Both the position numbers and the translations under genes were made by a program. The notes below the pieces were generated by a model, which searched no databases, had not been told where the DNA came from, and was given only the letters and a program-made list of their open reading frames with translations. Shown one piece after another: positions 44,135 to 53,586 of a DNA stretch of 64,000 nt. The DNA is taken from the NCBI RefSeq assembly GCF_014897675.1, contig NZ_JABUXU010000009.1:1-64000 (forward strand), read 5' to 3'. How positions within the stretch are numbered: position 1 is the stretch's first letter; every line of letters begins with the position of its first letter. This stretch comes from Advenella sp. FME57. GTDB taxonomy: Bacteria > Pseudomonadota > Gammaproteobacteria > Burkholderiales > Burkholderiaceae_B.

Positions 44135-44440
44135 TTAGTCTTTGCCGCCGGGCGTGGCCGATCTGGATTGGGGCGCGGTTGTCTTGCTGCCAGTCTGCTT
44201 TGGCGCCGGTTCTGCGGCGGATTCGCTCGGGCGGATGTCCTGGGGACGAGCCGTTGCTGCCGATGCGCCGTGATTCTGGCTGAGCGCGCGCGCCTCTTCT
44301 TTGAGCATAATGGGTATGCCGTTTCTGATCGGGTAGGCCAGCTGGTCGTATTGACAGATCAGTTCCTGCTCACTCTGGTCATGGCGCAGGGGGCTGTTGC
44401 ACAGCGGGCAGACGAGGAGCTTGAGAAAATGCGTGTCCAT
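44135..44440 (-). CDS. Trm112-like (UPF0434) protein with C-terminal extension
   Basis: The 101-residue protein has the Trm112 core: MDTHFLKLLVCPLCNSPLR with CPLC (11-14), then ELICQYDQLAYPIRNGIPIML. Bacterial members of about 60 residues are small partners, perhaps of methyltransferases. The C-terminal 45 residues are an Ala/Ser/Pro/Thr-rich tail that most relatives lack. It sits between lpxK and kdsB, the usual position. Confidence 0.8.
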   Translation of the reverse strand: MDTHFLKLLVCPLCNSPLRHDQSEQELICQYDQLAYPIRNGIPIMLKEEARALSQNHGASAATARPQDIRPSESAAEPAPKQTGSKTTAPQSRSATPGGKD

Positions 44441-44469
44441 AGTAAGTGTGGTGTAATCGGTTGAATGGG

Positions 44470-45546
44470 TCAGTATACCGGTAATGATTTGAGTTGTTCG
44501 GTGATTCGGTCAAAAAAAACTGCATCGGAAAACCGGGGGGCGACCTCCATGCTCCACAGGCGCTCGTCCTGCATGGCCGCACATTTGGCTGCGTCCTTGG
44601 CCGTCATCAGGATCACGTCGGCATCAATGGCCCGAATCTCGGTCTCCGAATAGGCGTGGTGATCGGGAAAGGCAATGGACTGATGCACGGCGATACCAGC
44701 ATGCGCCAGTGTCCTGAAAAATCGTGGCGGATGACCGATGCCCGCAATGGCAGCAATGCGCTGTCCCCGGTGCGCAGCCGTCCATTGCGCTGGCGGCATG
44801 CTTTGACCGGAGCGCAAATGAAGCATGCGGGTCGGGTGCAATTGCATGGTCACCTGCCGCGGCTTGCGCTGTTCGCTTCGGTCGGCTTTGTCTGGCGGCA
44901 GCTTTGCAACGGGTTCATCTGCAGGGATATTGATTACCAGATAATCAACCGATGCCAGTCTTGTGGCGGGTTCGCGCAACGGGCCTGCAGGCAGCAGGCG
45001 GCCATTGCCGATGCCGCGGCTGTCTTGCACAGCGATCTCGATATCACGCCCCAGGGCCAGATGCTGAAGGCCATCGTCGGCGATGATGACCGTGGTGTCC
45101 GGATACTGTTGCAGCAGGCAACGTGCAGCCCGCGCCCGGTCCGGGTGTATCGCGACAGGCGCGGCGTGTGCAAGCATGGAGGGTTCATCGCCCAAGTAGG
45201 TGGCGTCGACCTGGGCGCCGTAGCCATGGCGAGGTTCGGGACCGACGTTAATGCCATAGCCGCGACTGACCACGCCAGGCTGCCAGCCACGTTGCCGCAA
45301 TGCAGCGATCAGGCTCAGAACAAATGGGGTTTTACCGGTGCCGCCAACGAAAATATTGCCTACGACAATGACCGGGACCGGCAGGCGATTCGGTTTTTTC
45401 AGACCGTGCCTGTAGAGTCCTGTCCGGATGGCAACGGCCAGGCGCGTGATCCATGACAGCGGCAGCAGTATGTTGGACAGCGGCCCGCCGCTTTGCCATT
45501 GGCGCAGCAGGGTGTCGGTCAGGTCAGCGTTTTTTTTCAGTACCAT
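44470..45546 (-). CDS. lpxK: Tetraacyldisaccharide 4'-kinase
   Basis: The 358-residue enzyme carries the P-loop VVGNIFVGGTGKTPFV, preceded by one hydrophobic segment that anchors it in the inner membrane, and IADDGLQHLALGRDIEI, typical of LpxK. It phosphorylates the 4' position of the lipid A precursor. It begins the minus-strand operon lpxK-trm112-kdsB-adk-SDR. The ATG at 45546 has no clear ribosome site. Confidence 0.95.
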   Translation of the reverse strand: MVLKKNADLTDTLLRQWQSGGPLSNILLPLSWITRLAVAIRTGLYRHGLKKPNRLPVPVIVVGNIFVGGTGKTPFVLSLIAALRQRGWQPGVVSRGYGINVGPEPRHGYGAQVDATYLGDEPSMLAHAAPVAIHPDRARAARCLLQQYPDTTVIIADDGLQHLALGRDIEIAVQDSRGIGNGRLLPAGPLREPATRLASVDYLVINIPADEPVAKLPPDKADRSEQRKPRQVTMQLHPTRMLHLRSGQSMPPAQWTAAHRGQRIAAIAGIGHPPRFFRTLAHAGIAVHQSIAFPDHHAYSETEIRAIDADVILMTAKDAAKCAAMQDERLWSMEVAPRFSDAVFFDRITEQLKSLPVY

Positions 45547-46079
45547 GGTCGGATATATGACTGGCGTCCGGTAAAATCGGAAACGGCCAGTGTACTTGTT
45601 TCTTGTGCCGAAAAATGGCTTCTCGAGCCAGCGATGGTCATTCGGACCGATCGCGGTCCATCGTCATCGATGGCGCCGGATATCACGAACATTATTGCAT
45701 CAAATCGGAATATTGCTTTTTGAGTGGGCCGGCGTTTGCACTGATGATCGATTGCACAAATCGCCGGTCTTGACAGGCGCGGGCAAATCATGCAATGCAC
45801 AAAATCTGCAGTTGACGGTGGTGCCAAAATGGGCAAATGTAACTACTCACATTTTCTGTGGATAATTCTGTGAATAAGATGCTGTAATGGCGTATCTACA
45901 CAAGTGCCGGGCTTGTTTGCTTAATCATTGTGCAATTTAATTGAAATATTTAATTTTGTTTAAATTCAATAAGATACGAGATATTTCTCAGAAATCAAAT
46001 CAGGAAGCCATTGTAATGCGCCGGAAAAAAGCCCAGGCTCTTGATTTTTAATTTTTGTGGACAGTTTGGAATTGGAATT
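45547..46079. other. Divergent gap between lpxK and xseA
   Basis: No supportable gene is found in these 533 bp. The part from about 45880 to 46020 is strongly A/T-rich (TTAATTGAAATATTTAATTTTG and similar), the likely promoter of xseA. Many betaproteobacteria have exbB and exbD between these two genes; they are missing here. Confidence 0.45.
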
Positions 46080-47429
46080 TTGGAAAATCAGGAAAATTAC
46101 GACGCCTTGTCAAGCGAAAAAATGTTATCGGTCGCTCAACTGAACCGGCGCGTCGGCCGGCTGCTTGAACAAGGCGTGCCCACGCTGTGGGTTACGGGCG
46201 AGATCTCCAACTTTGTCCGGGCCTCGTCCGGCCACTGGTATTTCACCCTCAAGGATGATCGCGCGTCGGTGCGTGCCGTCATGTTTCGCGGTAAGACGAC
46301 GCAGCTTGATTTTGTGCCAGCGTCGGGTGATCGGATCGACGTACGTGCCCGCGTGACGCTGTATGAACCTCGCGGGGATTATCAGTTGCAGGTGGAGTCG
46401 CTGCGCCGGGCGGGACAGGGCAATTTGTATGAACAATTTCTGGCCATTCGCGCGCGCCTTCAGCAAGAAGGCCTGCTGGATGCGTCTCGCAAACGCCCGT
46501 TGCCGGCATTTGCCCGTCGCGTCGGCGTCATCACCTCGCTCGGCGCAGCCGCCTTGCAGGATGTGCTCAGCGCACTCACTCGCCGGGCGCCGCATGTGAG
46601 CATCGTGATCTATCCGACCACGGTACAGGGCAGGGATGCCGCCACCGAAATCATGAGTGCCCTGGCGCAGGCCCAGATGCGCAATGAAGTAGACGTCTTG
46701 CTGCTGGTTCGTGGCGGCGGCAGTATGGAAGACCTGTGGAGTTTCAACGATGAAGCGCTGGCCCGGCTGATTGCGGCTAGCCGGATTCCGGTGGTTTCGG
46801 GCGTGGGGCACGAAACCGACTTTACGATCGCCGACTTTGTCGCAGACCTGCGCGCGCCCACACCCACTGCCGCCGCAGAGTTGGTTTGCCGGCCGCGGCA
46901 GGATATCCTGAATGATATTGCCGGTTTGACCGGCAGGCTGTCACGGCATCAGCAACGTATGCTGGAGCATTACAGCTTGCGGCTAGATCGTTTGACGGGC
47001 CGGCTGGTGTCGCCGGCGCAGAAGATCCGTGCCGATCGGGTGCGCGTCGTGCATGCGGTCAGGCAGCTTGATGGCAGTTTGCGAACCGGCTTGACTCATA
47101 AAAGGAACCGGGTCGCCATGCTGACCCAGGCGCTGGAACACACTGCGCCCCAGGTGACGCACGCGAGAAACCGGGTTGCAACCCTGATGGCGCGCCTGGA
47201 TCGTGCGACAGACCGCGTCATTAGCCAAACCCAGCGCCGTTTTGAGCGCACGCATACGCAATTTGAAACCATAAATCCACGTGCTGTGCTGGGACGCGGT
47301 TACGCCATCGTCTATGATGAAGCAGGGCATGTGCAGCGCGACCCCGGCGCGCTGCATGATGGACAGACCCTGAAGGTGGAACTGGAGAAAGGTACGCAGC
47401 AAGTCAGGGTCATTCCCAATCGCAGCTAG
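46080..47429 (+). CDS. xseA: Exodeoxyribonuclease VII large subunit
   Basis: The protein (449 residues from the TTG at 46080, 435 from the ATG at 46122) starts its core with [28 protein letters not shown], an OB-fold domain, and has the catalytic segment with [31 protein letters not shown] long coiled-coil follows. It cleaves single-stranded DNA in either direction with XseB; xseB is not in the window. The true start is uncertain: TTG has GGAAT nearby, ATG has only a weak site. Confidence 0.92.
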   Translation: MENQENYDALSSEKMLSVAQLNRRVGRLLEQGVPTLWVTGEISNFVRASSGHWYFTLKDDRASVRAVMFRGKTTQLDFVPASGDRIDVRARVTLYEPRGDYQLQVESLRRAGQGNLYEQFLAIRARLQQEGLLDASRKRPLPAFARRVGVITSLGAAALQDVLSALTRRAPHVSIVIYPTTVQGRDAATEIMSALAQAQMRNEVDVLLLVRGGGSMEDLWSFNDEALARLIAASRIPVVSGVGHETDFTIADFVADLRAPTPTAAAELVCRPRQDILNDIAGLTGRLSRHQQRMLEHYSLRLDRLTGRLVSPAQKIRADRVRVVHAVRQLDGSLRTGLTHKRNRVAMLTQALEHTAPQVTHARNRVATLMARLDRATDRVISQTQRRFERTHTQFETINPRAVLGRGYAIVYDEAGHVQRDPGALHDGQTLKVELEKGTQQVRVIPNRS

Positions 47430-47479
47430 AATTTAAGGTATCATCAGAAGACCTTTTTCACTTTGACAAGGAGATCTAC

Positions 47480-48055
47480 ATGGCACACAGCTTACCTCCA
47501 CTTCCCTATGAAATGGATGCACTTGCTCCCACAATTTCTAAAGAAACGCTCGAATACCACTATGGCAAACATCATAAGGCCTACGTTGACAAGCTGAACG
47601 AACTGATCCCTGGTACAGAATTCGAAAATGCCAGCCTGGAAGAGATCGTGAAAAAATCCGATGGCGTGATGTTCAATCAGGCAGCGCAGATCTGGAACCA
47701 CACGTTCTACTGGAACAGCCTGACTCCTGGTGGCAGCGAACCGTCAGGTGCCGTGCTCGAAGGCATCAACAAAAAATGGGGCAGTGTTGACAAGTTCAAG
47801 GAAGAATTCAACAAAGCCGCTGCAGGCAACTTTGGCTCAGGCTGGACCTGGCTGGTGAAAAAAACAGACGGTTCACTCGATATCGTCAATACCAGCAATG
47901 CCAAAACACCGCTGACGACAGACGACGTTGCACTGTTGACCTGTGATGTCTGGGAGCACGCATACTACATTGACTATCGCAATGCGCGCCCCAAATATCT
48001 GGAATCTTTCTGGAAGCTGGCCAACTGGGATTTTGCCAGTAAAAATCTGGGTTGA
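47480..48055 (+). CDS. sodB: Superoxide dismutase, Fe/Mn family
   Basis: The 191-residue enzyme carries the metal ligands in [10 protein letters not shown] (first His near 27), WNHTFYWNS (second His near 74), and [11 protein letters not shown] (Asp and His near 157-161). Sequence type and length match the iron enzyme of proteobacteria. It converts superoxide to oxygen and hydrogen peroxide in the cytoplasm. The ATG follows a strong AAGGAG; a terminator follows the stop. Confidence 0.95.
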   Translation: MAHSLPPLPYEMDALAPTISKETLEYHYGKHHKAYVDKLNELIPGTEFENASLEEIVKKSDGVMFNQAAQIWNHTFYWNSLTPGGSEPSGAVLEGINKKWGSVDKFKEEFNKAAAGNFGSGWTWLVKKTDGSLDIVNTSNAKTPLTTDDVALLTCDVWEHAYYIDYRNARPKYLESFWKLANWDFASKNLG

Positions 48056-48090
48056 TAACGCCAGGCAGGGATTCGTCCTTGCATGAAAAA

Positions 48091-48122
48091 AAACCGCCAG
48101 TGCAGTTAATGACTGGCGGTTT
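48091..48122. terminator. Bidirectional terminator after sodB
   Basis: AAACCGCCAGT and ACTGGCGGTTT form an 11-bp perfect stem around a 10-nt loop, with TTCTTTTT on the plus side and an A run on the other side. It serves convergent sodB and the lipoprotein gene. Confidence 0.85.
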
Positions 48123-48147
48123 CTTTTTGGCTGCGGAGCATTGCTCG

Positions 48148-48504
48148 TCAGCGCATGCATTGCTCGACAATGGTCACGATGTCTGCCGACGTGCCTTGTG
48201 CCACCCGCAGGGTAACGCGCGACCCTGAATTGGAATCAAGAGAACGCGGCGTGACGCTGATTTTTGCTTTGGGCGCATCCGGTCCTGGAATGGCGCCAAA
48301 ATAATAGTCGGCATCGGACTCTGTCAAATTGGCGGCAGGATAGGGGCCTTTCCAGCCATTGATGATGCAGTTGGCCAGTTGTTTGGGCTGAATGTCCGAA
48401 TCTCGTTCAATGGCCGGTTTGTGATATTCGGGCAGCGTAATGCCTGCGCACCCAGCAAGCAAGCTTATGCAGCTTCCCAGCAGGGCGATCCTGATTCCTT
48501 TCAT
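48148..48504 (-). CDS. Predicted lipoprotein of unknown function
   Basis: The 118-residue protein has a lipoprotein signal peptide ending LLAGC, with Cys19 as the acylated residue. The mature part has a GWKGPYPAANL segment and ends with an acidic/hydrophobic stretch (ADIVTIVEQCMR). I do not recognise a domain. It follows the DUF192 gene on the same strand with a 9-bp gap and is probably co-transcribed. Confidence 0.65.
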   Translation of the reverse strand: MKGIRIALLGSCISLLAGCAGITLPEYHKPAIERDSDIQPKQLANCIINGWKGPYPAANLTESDADYYFGAIPGPDAPKAKISVTPRSLDSNSGSRVTLRVAQGTSADIVTIVEQCMR

Positions 48505-48513
48505 AAATAACCT

Positions 48514-49059
48514 TTACTGTAGTGTTGCCGGCACGCCATCTTTTGCAGCGGGCAGGGTGTCCGGTATGACAGCCTTGATATTATCATCGACCTGGATGTG
48601 GTGGCTACGAAACCAGTCATGGTTCATCTCCAGTGCGTATCGGGCATCTGCACCGGAACAGTGAGGCACCTCGCTGTGCGGCTGCATTTCATCCAGGGCG
48701 ACAATGGTGCCATGCCTGTCCAAGAAGGCGATGGAAAGCGGGATCAGGGTGTTTTTCATCCAGAAACAGCGGGGCTGGTCGTCGGCAAACACAAAAAGCA
48801 TTCCGTGGTCGTGTGCCAGCGTTTTGCGATGCATCAACCCTTTGGTGCGCAACGGTTCGGTGTCGGCCACTTCGGCTGTGATTGCGTTGTTGTTGATCTG
48901 CAATGAGATGTTTGCGGCAGAAGCGCCGGCACCAGAAGGGCCGGAAATGGAAACGCGGGCGACAGCAATCCGTGGGGCCAGCAATAGGCCTGCCAGGATG
49001 GTGCAGCCCGCAATAAACGCTAACCGCAAGAACCTTGATGCGGGCAGGGGTATGGACAT
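48514..49059 (-). CDS. DUF192 family exported protein
   Basis: The 181-residue protein has an N-terminal signal sequence or membrane anchor (about 10-33). The DUF192 core follows: RTKGLMHRKTLAHDHGMLFVF, then CFWMKNTLIPLSIAFLD and EVPHCSGADARYALEMN. The function of the family is not known; members are often near cold-shock or export genes. The start has no strong ribosome site. It is downstream of the cold-shock gene on the same strand by 18 bp. Confidence 0.8.
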   Translation of the reverse strand: MSIPLPASRFLRLAFIAGCTILAGLLLAPRIAVARVSISGPSGAGASAANISLQINNNAITAEVADTEPLRTKGLMHRKTLAHDHGMLFVFADDQPRCFWMKNTLIPLSIAFLDRHGTIVALDEMQPHSEVPHCSGADARYALEMNHDWFRSHHIQVDDNIKAVIPDTLPAAKDGVPATLQ

Positions 49060-49077
49060 AGTCTGTAATTATACAGG

Positions 49078-49326
49078 CTATGCTGCCATTATATTAAGCG
49101 CCTGTTGCCCTTTTGGACCTTGTGCAATTTCGAAAGTAACGCGCTGACCTTCTTTGAGTGTTTTGAATCCATTCATCTGAATAGACGAAAAGTGGGCAAA
49201 AAGGTCTTCGCCGCCGCCATCGGGTGTAATGAAACCGAATCCTTTGGCATCGTTAAACCATTTCACGGTCCCGGTCTGTTTGTTACCGCCTTCTTCCGGG
49301 ACTGATGTTTCTGTTGTTTCTGACAT
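49078..49326 (-). CDS. Cold-shock domain protein
   Basis: The 82-residue protein has the cold-shock fold with RNP1 (KGFGFI) and RNP2-like (DLFAHF) motifs, [26 protein letters not shown]. The N-terminus carries an extra 15 mostly acidic residues before the domain. Relatives of CspA are RNA chaperones or regulators. The start has AGAGGC upstream. It is divergent from clpS, the usual arrangement in betaproteobacteria. Confidence 0.9.
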   Translation of the reverse strand: MSETTETSVPEEGGNKQTGTVKWFNDAKGFGFITPDGGGEDLFAHFSSIQMNGFKTLKEGQRVTFEIAQGPKGQQALNIMAA

Positions 49327-49564
49327 TCTTACAGCCTCTGCTCAAGATTTTACCAACCCATGGCAAATGACCGGTGACGCGTCATCTGCCGAAAAGATAC
49401 TGAAACAGCTTTGTGGATACTATTTTTCAGTATAAATAAATGATGCGGATTAATATTATGTGAGTCAATAGTGGAAATTACCGATAATTCTGGGGTTCAT
49501 AAACAACACCACTTGAAATATCGTATAAAGTATCAATATAAAGACTTTCTTAAGCAGGTTTGGT

Positions 49565-49873
49565 ATGGCTCAGCAGTCAGGCATTGTCACTGAAGCGCAA
49601 AAGGCAAAATTGGCGCCCCCACCCATGTATCAGGTGTTACTGCTAAACGACGATTACACCCCGATGGACTTCGTGGTTTCGGTTTTACAAAAGATTTTTT
49701 CGAAAACCGAAGAAGAAGCCATGGTGATCATGTTAAAAGTACATCATGATGGCAAGGGAGTGTGTGGCGTTTATACCAGAGATATTGCCGCCACGAAGGT
49801 GGCAACGGTTGCGCAGTACGCGCGTTCCCATCAGCACCCATTGCAGTGCGTGATGGAACCCGTGGATTTGTAA
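49565..49873 (+). CDS. clpS: ClpS adaptor
   Basis: The 102-residue protein has the N-end-rule adaptor signature [20 protein letters not shown] and a conserved [18 protein letters not shown]. ClpS delivers substrates with destabilising N-terminal residues to ClpAP. It is followed by clpA after a 43-bp gap, the standard order. Confidence 0.95.
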   Translation: MAQQSGIVTEAQKAKLAPPPMYQVLLLNDDYTPMDFVVSVLQKIFSKTEEEAMVIMLKVHHDGKGVCGVYTRDIAATKVATVAQYARSHQHPLQCVMEPVDL

Positions 49874-49916
49874 TGGTCCTGGCATTTCCAGGGCAGTTGT
49901 TTAGACGGAGGAAATT

Positions 49917-52217
49917 GTGATTTCTCAAGAACTCGAAGTGACACTTCATATGGCATTTGTGGATGCGCGTTCGGCACGCCACGAATTTATTACCGTCGAA
50001 CACCTGTTGCTGGTACTGTTGGACAATACGGCCGCCAGGGAGGTGCTGACCGCCTGCGACGCCGATATCGAACAGTTGCGCAGCAAACTGCGCGCCTTTA
50101 TCGACGCCAATACGCCCATCGTGGGCGGCTCCGATGAAGTAGATACGCAGCCAACTCTGGGTTTTCAGCGAGTCATTCAGCGGGCCATCATGCATGTCTC
50201 CTCCAATGGCAATGCGAAAAGCCCGGCCACCGGCGCCAATGTGCTGGTCGCCATTTTCAGCGAAAAAGATTCCCATGCCGTGTTTTATCTGCAGGAGCAG
50301 AACGTGACACGCCTGGATGTGGTTAACTATATTTCCCACGGCATCACCAAGTCTGCGGCACCGTCGCCAGACGAAAGCGCTGCGCCTGCCGAGCCGCAGT
50401 CCGGCGAGCCCGAAGAGAATAAGTCGCCGCTTGCGCTGTACGCCTCTGATTTGAATGCGCTGGCCAAGGCCGGCAAAATCGATCCGCTGATCGGGCGGGA
50501 CAGTGAAATTGAGCGCGTGGTGCAAATCCTGTGCCGGCGCCGCAAAAACAATCCCTTGTTGGTCGGTGAGGCCGGCGTGGGCAAAACCGCGATTGCCGAA
50601 GGCCTTGCGCTGCGCATCTCTACGGGCAATGTGCCTGAGATTCTCTCCAAGGCCCGCGTCTATGCACTGGACATGGGTTCATTGCTGGCCGGCACCAAAT
50701 ACCGGGGCGACTTCGAGCAGCGTCTGAAGGCCGTGCTCAAACAGCTGGCCAGCCAGCCCGATGCGGTGTTGTTTATCGACGAAATTCATACGCTGATTGG
50801 CGCCGGCTCTGCCTCTGGCGGCACCATGGATGCCTCCAACCTGCTTAAACCGGCGTTATCCTCGGGCGCGCTGCGTTGCATGGGGGCGACCACCTACAAG
50901 GAATATCGCGGTATTTTCGAAAAAGATCACGCGCTTTCGCGCCGTTTTCAGAAAATCGACGTCAGCGAGCCGACGGTTGAGCAGACGATCCTTATTTTGC
51001 GCGGTCTCAAATCCAAATTCGAAGAGCATCATCATGTTCGCTATTCGGCGGCCGCCATTACCGCGGCGGCGGAGCTGTCGGCCAAACATATCAATGACCG
51101 TCATTTGCCGGACAAAGCCATAGACGTACTGGACGAGAGTGGCGCGGCCCAGCGGCTGCTGCCCAAGTCACGGCAGAAAAAAGTCATTGGCAAGGCCGAT
51201 ATTGAAAATATCGTGTCCAAAATGGCACGGATTCCGCCGCAATCGGTCAGCACGGACGATCGCAACAAGCTGGCGACGCTGGATCGCGATCTGAAAACAG
51301 TGGTTTTTGGCCAGGATACGGCCATCACGGCACTGGCTTCTGCGATCAAGATGTCGCGCTCAGGTCTGGGCAAACCCGATAAACCTATCGGTTCGTTCCT
51401 GTTTTCCGGACCCACGGGCGTGGGCAAGACCGAGGTTGCCAAACAATTGGCTTTCATTCTTGGTGTCGAGCTGATTCGCTTCGATATGTCCGAGTATATG
51501 GAACGCCACGCGGTATCGCGCTTGATCGGTGCGCCTCCTGGTTATGTCGGTTTTGACCAGGGTGGTCTGCTGACCGAAGCGGTCAACAAGCAGCCTCACA
51601 GTGTGTTGTTGCTGGACGAGATTGAAAAGGCCCATCCGGATATTTTCAATATCCTGCTGCAGGTCATGGATCACGGCGTGCTTACCGATAACAACGGTCG
51701 AAAGTCGGATTTTCGCAACGTCGTTGTCATCATGACCACCAATGCCGGGGCTGAATTGCTTAATCGGCGTTCTATCGGTTTTGCTGACAGCCGCCAGAGC
51801 GGCGACGAGATGGCCGAAATCAAACGCATGTTCTCGCCGGAGTTCCGTAACCGGCTGGATGCCATCATTCCGTTTGCTTCGTTGTCCGAAGACATTATCA
51901 TGCGCGTGGTAGACAAATTCCTGATTGAGCTTGAGCAGCAGTTGCAGGCCAAACGGGTGGAGGCAACCTTCACCGATAGCCTGCGTCAGCATCTGGCCAA
52001 AAAAGGCTTTGATCCGCTTATGGGTGCGCGCCCCATGCAACGACTGATCCAGGACGTGATCCGCCGTGCCCTGGCTGACGAACTGCTGTTTGGTCGTCTG
52101 GCAAACGGCGGGTCGGTCTATGTCGATATTGATGACAAGGACGAAGTCACGCTCACTTTCAATGATTCCGACCCGAAGGAAAAAAAGGATTCTGAGGAAG
52201 AAGCGCTGGTCTCCTGA
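49917..52217 (+). CDS. clpA: ATP-dependent Clp protease ATP-binding subunit ClpA
   Basis: The 766-residue AAA+ unfoldase has the Clp N domain (1-150), the first ATPase with Walker A GEAGVGKT, and the second with [14 protein letters not shown] near residue 620 sits where the ClpP-binding loop (IGL/F type) lies. It unfolds proteins for ClpP. The start is GTG, with the strong site ACGGAGGAAATT upstream. pqiA starts only 2 bp after the stop codon. Confidence 0.96.
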   Translation: MISQELEVTLHMAFVDARSARHEFITVEHLLLVLLDNTAAREVLTACDADIEQLRSKLRAFIDANTPIVGGSDEVDTQPTLGFQRVIQRAIMHVSSNGNAKSPATGANVLVAIFSEKDSHAVFYLQEQNVTRLDVVNYISHGITKSAAPSPDESAAPAEPQSGEPEENKSPLALYASDLNALAKAGKIDPLIGRDSEIERVVQILCRRRKNNPLLVGEAGVGKTAIAEGLALRISTGNVPEILSKARVYALDMGSLLAGTKYRGDFEQRLKAVLKQLASQPDAVLFIDEIHTLIGAGSASGGTMDASNLLKPALSSGALRCMGATTYKEYRGIFEKDHALSRRFQKIDVSEPTVEQTILILRGLKSKFEEHHHVRYSAAAITAAAELSAKHINDRHLPDKAIDVLDESGAAQRLLPKSRQKKVIGKADIENIVSKMARIPPQSVSTDDRNKLATLDRDLKTVVFGQDTAITALASAIKMSRSGLGKPDKPIGSFLFSGPTGVGKTEVAKQLAFILGVELIRFDMSEYMERHAVSRLIGAPPGYVGFDQGGLLTEAVNKQPHSVLLLDEIEKAHPDIFNILLQVMDHGVLTDNNGRKSDFRNVVVIMTTNAGAELLNRRSIGFADSRQSGDEMAEIKRMFSPEFRNRLDAIIPFASLSEDIIMRVVDKFLIELEQQLQAKRVEATFTDSLRQHLAKKGFDPLMGARPMQRLIQDVIRRALADELLFGRLANGGSVYVDIDDKDEVTLTFNDSDPKEKKDSEEEALVS

Positions 52218-52219
52218 GC

Positions 52220-53497
52220 ATGACGGGCAATTACATCGCCTGCCATCATTGCGGGCAACTGCATGAAAGAAGCGCGCTGGTCTCGGGCCAGCGCGCTTCT
52301 TGCGTTCGTTGCGGTACGGTCTTGTGGTCCCAGGGGGTGCTCAACAGTTCGGCCTGGCTGGCCATTGTCCTGACTGCGCTGATCGCCTTTATCATTGCCA
52401 GTTTTATGCCGGTGGGCACCATCTCGGCAGTCGGGCTCAAAAGCAGTTCGACTTTCCTGGAAGCGGTTGCTGCCACTTGGCGCGCCGGCTATCCTAGTGT
52501 CGCCATCATGTGTTTTGCCACCGGCTTTCTGATGCCGTTGCTGGACGTCCTGATTCTGACTTGGCTCCTGGCGTTTTCACGCAAGGGTCGGCGTGCGCCG
52601 GGACTCAATCAACTGAGCCGCTGGCTGCATTTGGTGCGGCCGTGGGCGATGGTCCCGGTATTCATGCTTGGCGCATTGGTGGCTATCGTCAAACTGGCCG
52701 ACATGGCCTCGCTCACGCCCGGGGCCGGCTTGTGGGCTTATGCCGCGCTCACATTTCTGCTTACCGGCCTGAGCAAGCTCACTTCCGAGCGGGTCTGGCT
52801 GCTGGCCGAACAGGATGGCGCCGTAAAGAACATACCGGTGACCATTGATCAGCAGCAGTTGCCCCTGGACTGCGAGGTATGTGGCCAGATCACCATGAGC
52901 ACGGAACCAGAGGCGTCGTGTCAGCGCTGTCATAATCATGTGCATTTTCGCAAGCCGGCGCACAAGACGCGCACGCTGGCCATTCTGCTTACCGCCATTA
53001 TTCTGTACTTTCCGGCCAACCTCTATCCGGTTATGATCAACACCACTGTGTTGGGCGGCACCGCTTCCCATACCATTCTGGGCGGTATCCTGGAGTTGTG
53101 GAATCTAGGCTCCTGGGACCTGGCGCTGATTGTTTTTGTCGCCAGCTTTGTGGTGCCGCTGACAAAAATTGTCATTTTGGGTATTTTGATCGGTCGTTCG
53201 GCCCAGGGTCGTCGTGATACGATGATGCGGTACACGCGCATGTATCAGACAGTGGAACTGATCGGTCAATGGTCCATGCTGGATGTCTTCGTGGTTATCC
53301 TGTTGACATCACTAGTCAATTTCGGTTCTCTGATGTCGGTCAGACCCGATGTCGGTGCCGCTGCCTTTGGTATGGTTGTGGTCGTTACCATGTTTGCGAC
53401 CATGAATTTCGACATACGCAAGGGCTGGGATCAGGTCGATGACAATATCGAACAGCCCGACTATCAGCCGGCACCCACTGCGCCCACCTTTTCTTAG
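52220..53497 (+). CDS. pqiA: Paraquat-inducible protein A (PqiA)
   Basis: The 425-residue inner-membrane protein has two duplicated halves of four helices each, each preceded by a zinc-ribbon-like pair: CHHCGQ...CVRCG near the N-terminus and CEVCGQ...CQRCHN near the middle. PqiA forms with PqiB and PqiC an envelope lipid transport system. Here it follows clpA with a 2-bp gap, implying one transcript for protein quality control and envelope transport. Confidence 0.92.
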   Translation: MTGNYIACHHCGQLHERSALVSGQRASCVRCGTVLWSQGVLNSSAWLAIVLTALIAFIIASFMPVGTISAVGLKSSSTFLEAVAATWRAGYPSVAIMCFATGFLMPLLDVLILTWLLAFSRKGRRAPGLNQLSRWLHLVRPWAMVPVFMLGALVAIVKLADMASLTPGAGLWAYAALTFLLTGLSKLTSERVWLLAEQDGAVKNIPVTIDQQQLPLDCEVCGQITMSTEPEASCQRCHNHVHFRKPAHKTRTLAILLTAIILYFPANLYPVMINTTVLGGTASHTILGGILELWNLGSWDLALIVFVASFVVPLTKIVILGILIGRSAQGRRDTMMRYTRMYQTVELIGQWSMLDVFVVILLTSLVNFGSLMSVRPDVGAAAFGMVVVVTMFATMNFDIRKGWDQVDDNIEQPDYQPAPTAPTFS

Positions 53498-53586
53498 TGG
53501 CCTTATTGCGGAACAAACAGGAACGGATCTCCGTTTATTCTATAGAATGCATAGTTTACTGAACAAGTTGTCGGCAGGAGCATCAT

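Noticed and set aside
45590-45865. 91-codon frame between lpxK and xseA
   Set aside because: No ribosome site or protein-like composition; overlaps equally open frames on the other strand.
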